A program made the position numbers and the translations under genes. Source: Verrucomicrobiota bacterium (GTDB lineage: Bacteria; Verrucomicrobiota; Verrucomicrobiia; Chthoniobacterales; UBA10450). Taken from it: a DNA stretch of 13,619 nucleotides. Location: assembly GCA_003217965.1 (NCBI GenBank), contig QHNB01000062.1:1-13619 (forward strand), written 5' to 3'. Under the pieces are notes generated by a model, which made no database searches, was not told where the DNA came from, and worked only from the letters and a program-made list of their open reading frames with translations. Positions within the stretch are counted from its first letter, which is position 1; every line of letters begins with the position of its first letter. This document shows positions 13,149 through 13,619 of the stretch, one piece after another.

Positions 13149-13527
13149 GCGGCGGCGTCGTTTAGGAACTAATGACAGGCGGCGGAATAACCGTGCTGTG
13201 GCCGCGGAGGCTTAGCATGTCGCTGGACACAGCACCGGCGACCGTAGAATCTCCCTTGTGCGATCGTTTGCGATCAAGGTTCCTGCGACGCTGCTATTTC
13301 CGGCTAGCGAAACCCCGACTCCCCGAACCGCAAACATTGAGGAACACATTGCTCCACTGCATGCCCGACAGGCTGATCCGGGCATTGCCTGAGAGCGAAG
13401 ATTGCTGCCGTTAGCAAGTCGTTACTTGCAGTGAATGAACTTACGCGTTCGACCGAGCCCGTCGCCAGCTGCGACCGCACGTTAGCGTTGCCGAGCGAAA
13501 GTCTCTGGGTAAGCTTCGGCGCACTCG
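13149..13527. other. Gene-free spacer with three hairpins ahead of tRNA-Glu
   Basis: I support no coding gene in these 379 bp; the 80-codon open frame at 13172-13414 has no recognisable protein features. Three stems are visible: CCTT...GATCG-TTTG-CGATC-AAGG (13254-13279), ATGCCCG / CGGGCAT (13361-13385, 11-base loop) and GCAAGT-CGTT-ACTTGC (13414-13429, perfect, tetraloop). None is followed by a T-run. They could be parts of a structured RNA, or chance. A tRNA promoter should lie just before 13528; TAAGCT at 13510-13515 is a weak -10 candidate. Confidence 0.4.
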
Positions 13528-13599
13528 GGCGCGTTCGTCTAGTGGTTAGGACACAGCCCTCTCAAGGCTGGTGCACGGGTTCGACTCCCGTACGCGCTG
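13528..13599 (+). tRNA. tRNA-Glu (anticodon CUC)
   Basis: A 72-base cloverleaf: acceptor GGCGCGT (13528-13534) pairs with ACGCGCT (13592-13598), including one G-U at position 1-72. The D arm is GTCTAGTGGTTAGGAC, and the anticodon stem CAGCC/GGCTG holds loop CTCTCAA with anticodon CTC at 13561-13563. The T arm is ACGGG-TTCGACT-CCCGT and the discriminator is G. CCA is not encoded. The isoacceptor reads GAG only, so a second tRNA-Glu(UUC) must exist elsewhere. Confidence 0.95.
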
Positions 13600-13619
13600 A
13601 GGGATTTGCGGGCGTCGAT

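Noticed and set aside
13172..13414. 80-codon open frame in the spacer before tRNA-Glu
   Set aside because: Its composition is Arg/Leu/Pro-rich as in non-coding GC-rich DNA, with no signal, motif or ribosome site, and it covers two of the hairpins.

Overview
The window looks like chromosomal core genome from a soil-type Verrucomicrobiota bacterium, most likely near Chthoniobacterales / Candidatus Udaeobacter. This placement is an inference: it rests on the KAS, TrmD and Ffh sequence style, the many short GTAG-headed palindromes in the spacers, and a small secreted protein type I associate with that group. No phylogeny was run. No phage, CRISPR, transposase or defence gene is visible.

Layout. 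Positions 1-1053 (+) hold the 3' part of a FabF-type beta-ketoacyl-ACP synthase. Its last ~130 bp is repeated in decayed form at 1202-1323. From 5405 down to 1375 (-) runs a translation/secretion gene string: polysaccharide deacetylase, ffh, rpsP, a KH-domain gene and trmD. The rimM gene usually found before trmD and the rplS gene usually found after it are not there; the KH-trmD gap holds three palindromic repeats instead. Divergent from the deacetylase is an amidase_3 cell-wall hydrolase lipoprotein (5511-6272, +). It ends tail-to-tail, with overlapping stop codons, against an MFS carboxylate transporter of the SHS/JEN type (6269-7492, -). A 631-bp spacer packed with REP-like hairpins separates that gene from metH (8124-11909, +), a full-length cobalamin-dependent methionine synthase. 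An imperfect 16-bp palindrome lies about 50 bp ahead of the metH start. After metH come more hairpin repeats, a broken tRNA-Pro copy, an intact tRNA-Pro(UGG), a secreted Pro/Ser-tailed protein of unknown function, a gene-free stretch with three hairpins, and tRNA-Glu(CUC) at the right edge.

How it fits together. The minus-strand string couples co-translational targeting (Ffh) with ribosome assembly and tRNA modification (S16, KH protein, TrmD). The deacetylase-amidase divergent pair acts on the cell envelope. metH stands alone with its own upstream region. The main unusual content lies between the genes: at least four sequence families of short hairpins that share a GTAG head, a hallmark of REP sequences mobilised by RAYT (TnpA_REP) transposases, plus a second, longer inverted-repeat element with TCATCCCGAG ends. 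None of the eight start codons whose upstream sequence is in the window has a recognisable Shine-Dalgarno sequence. I found no clearly new multi-gene system here.
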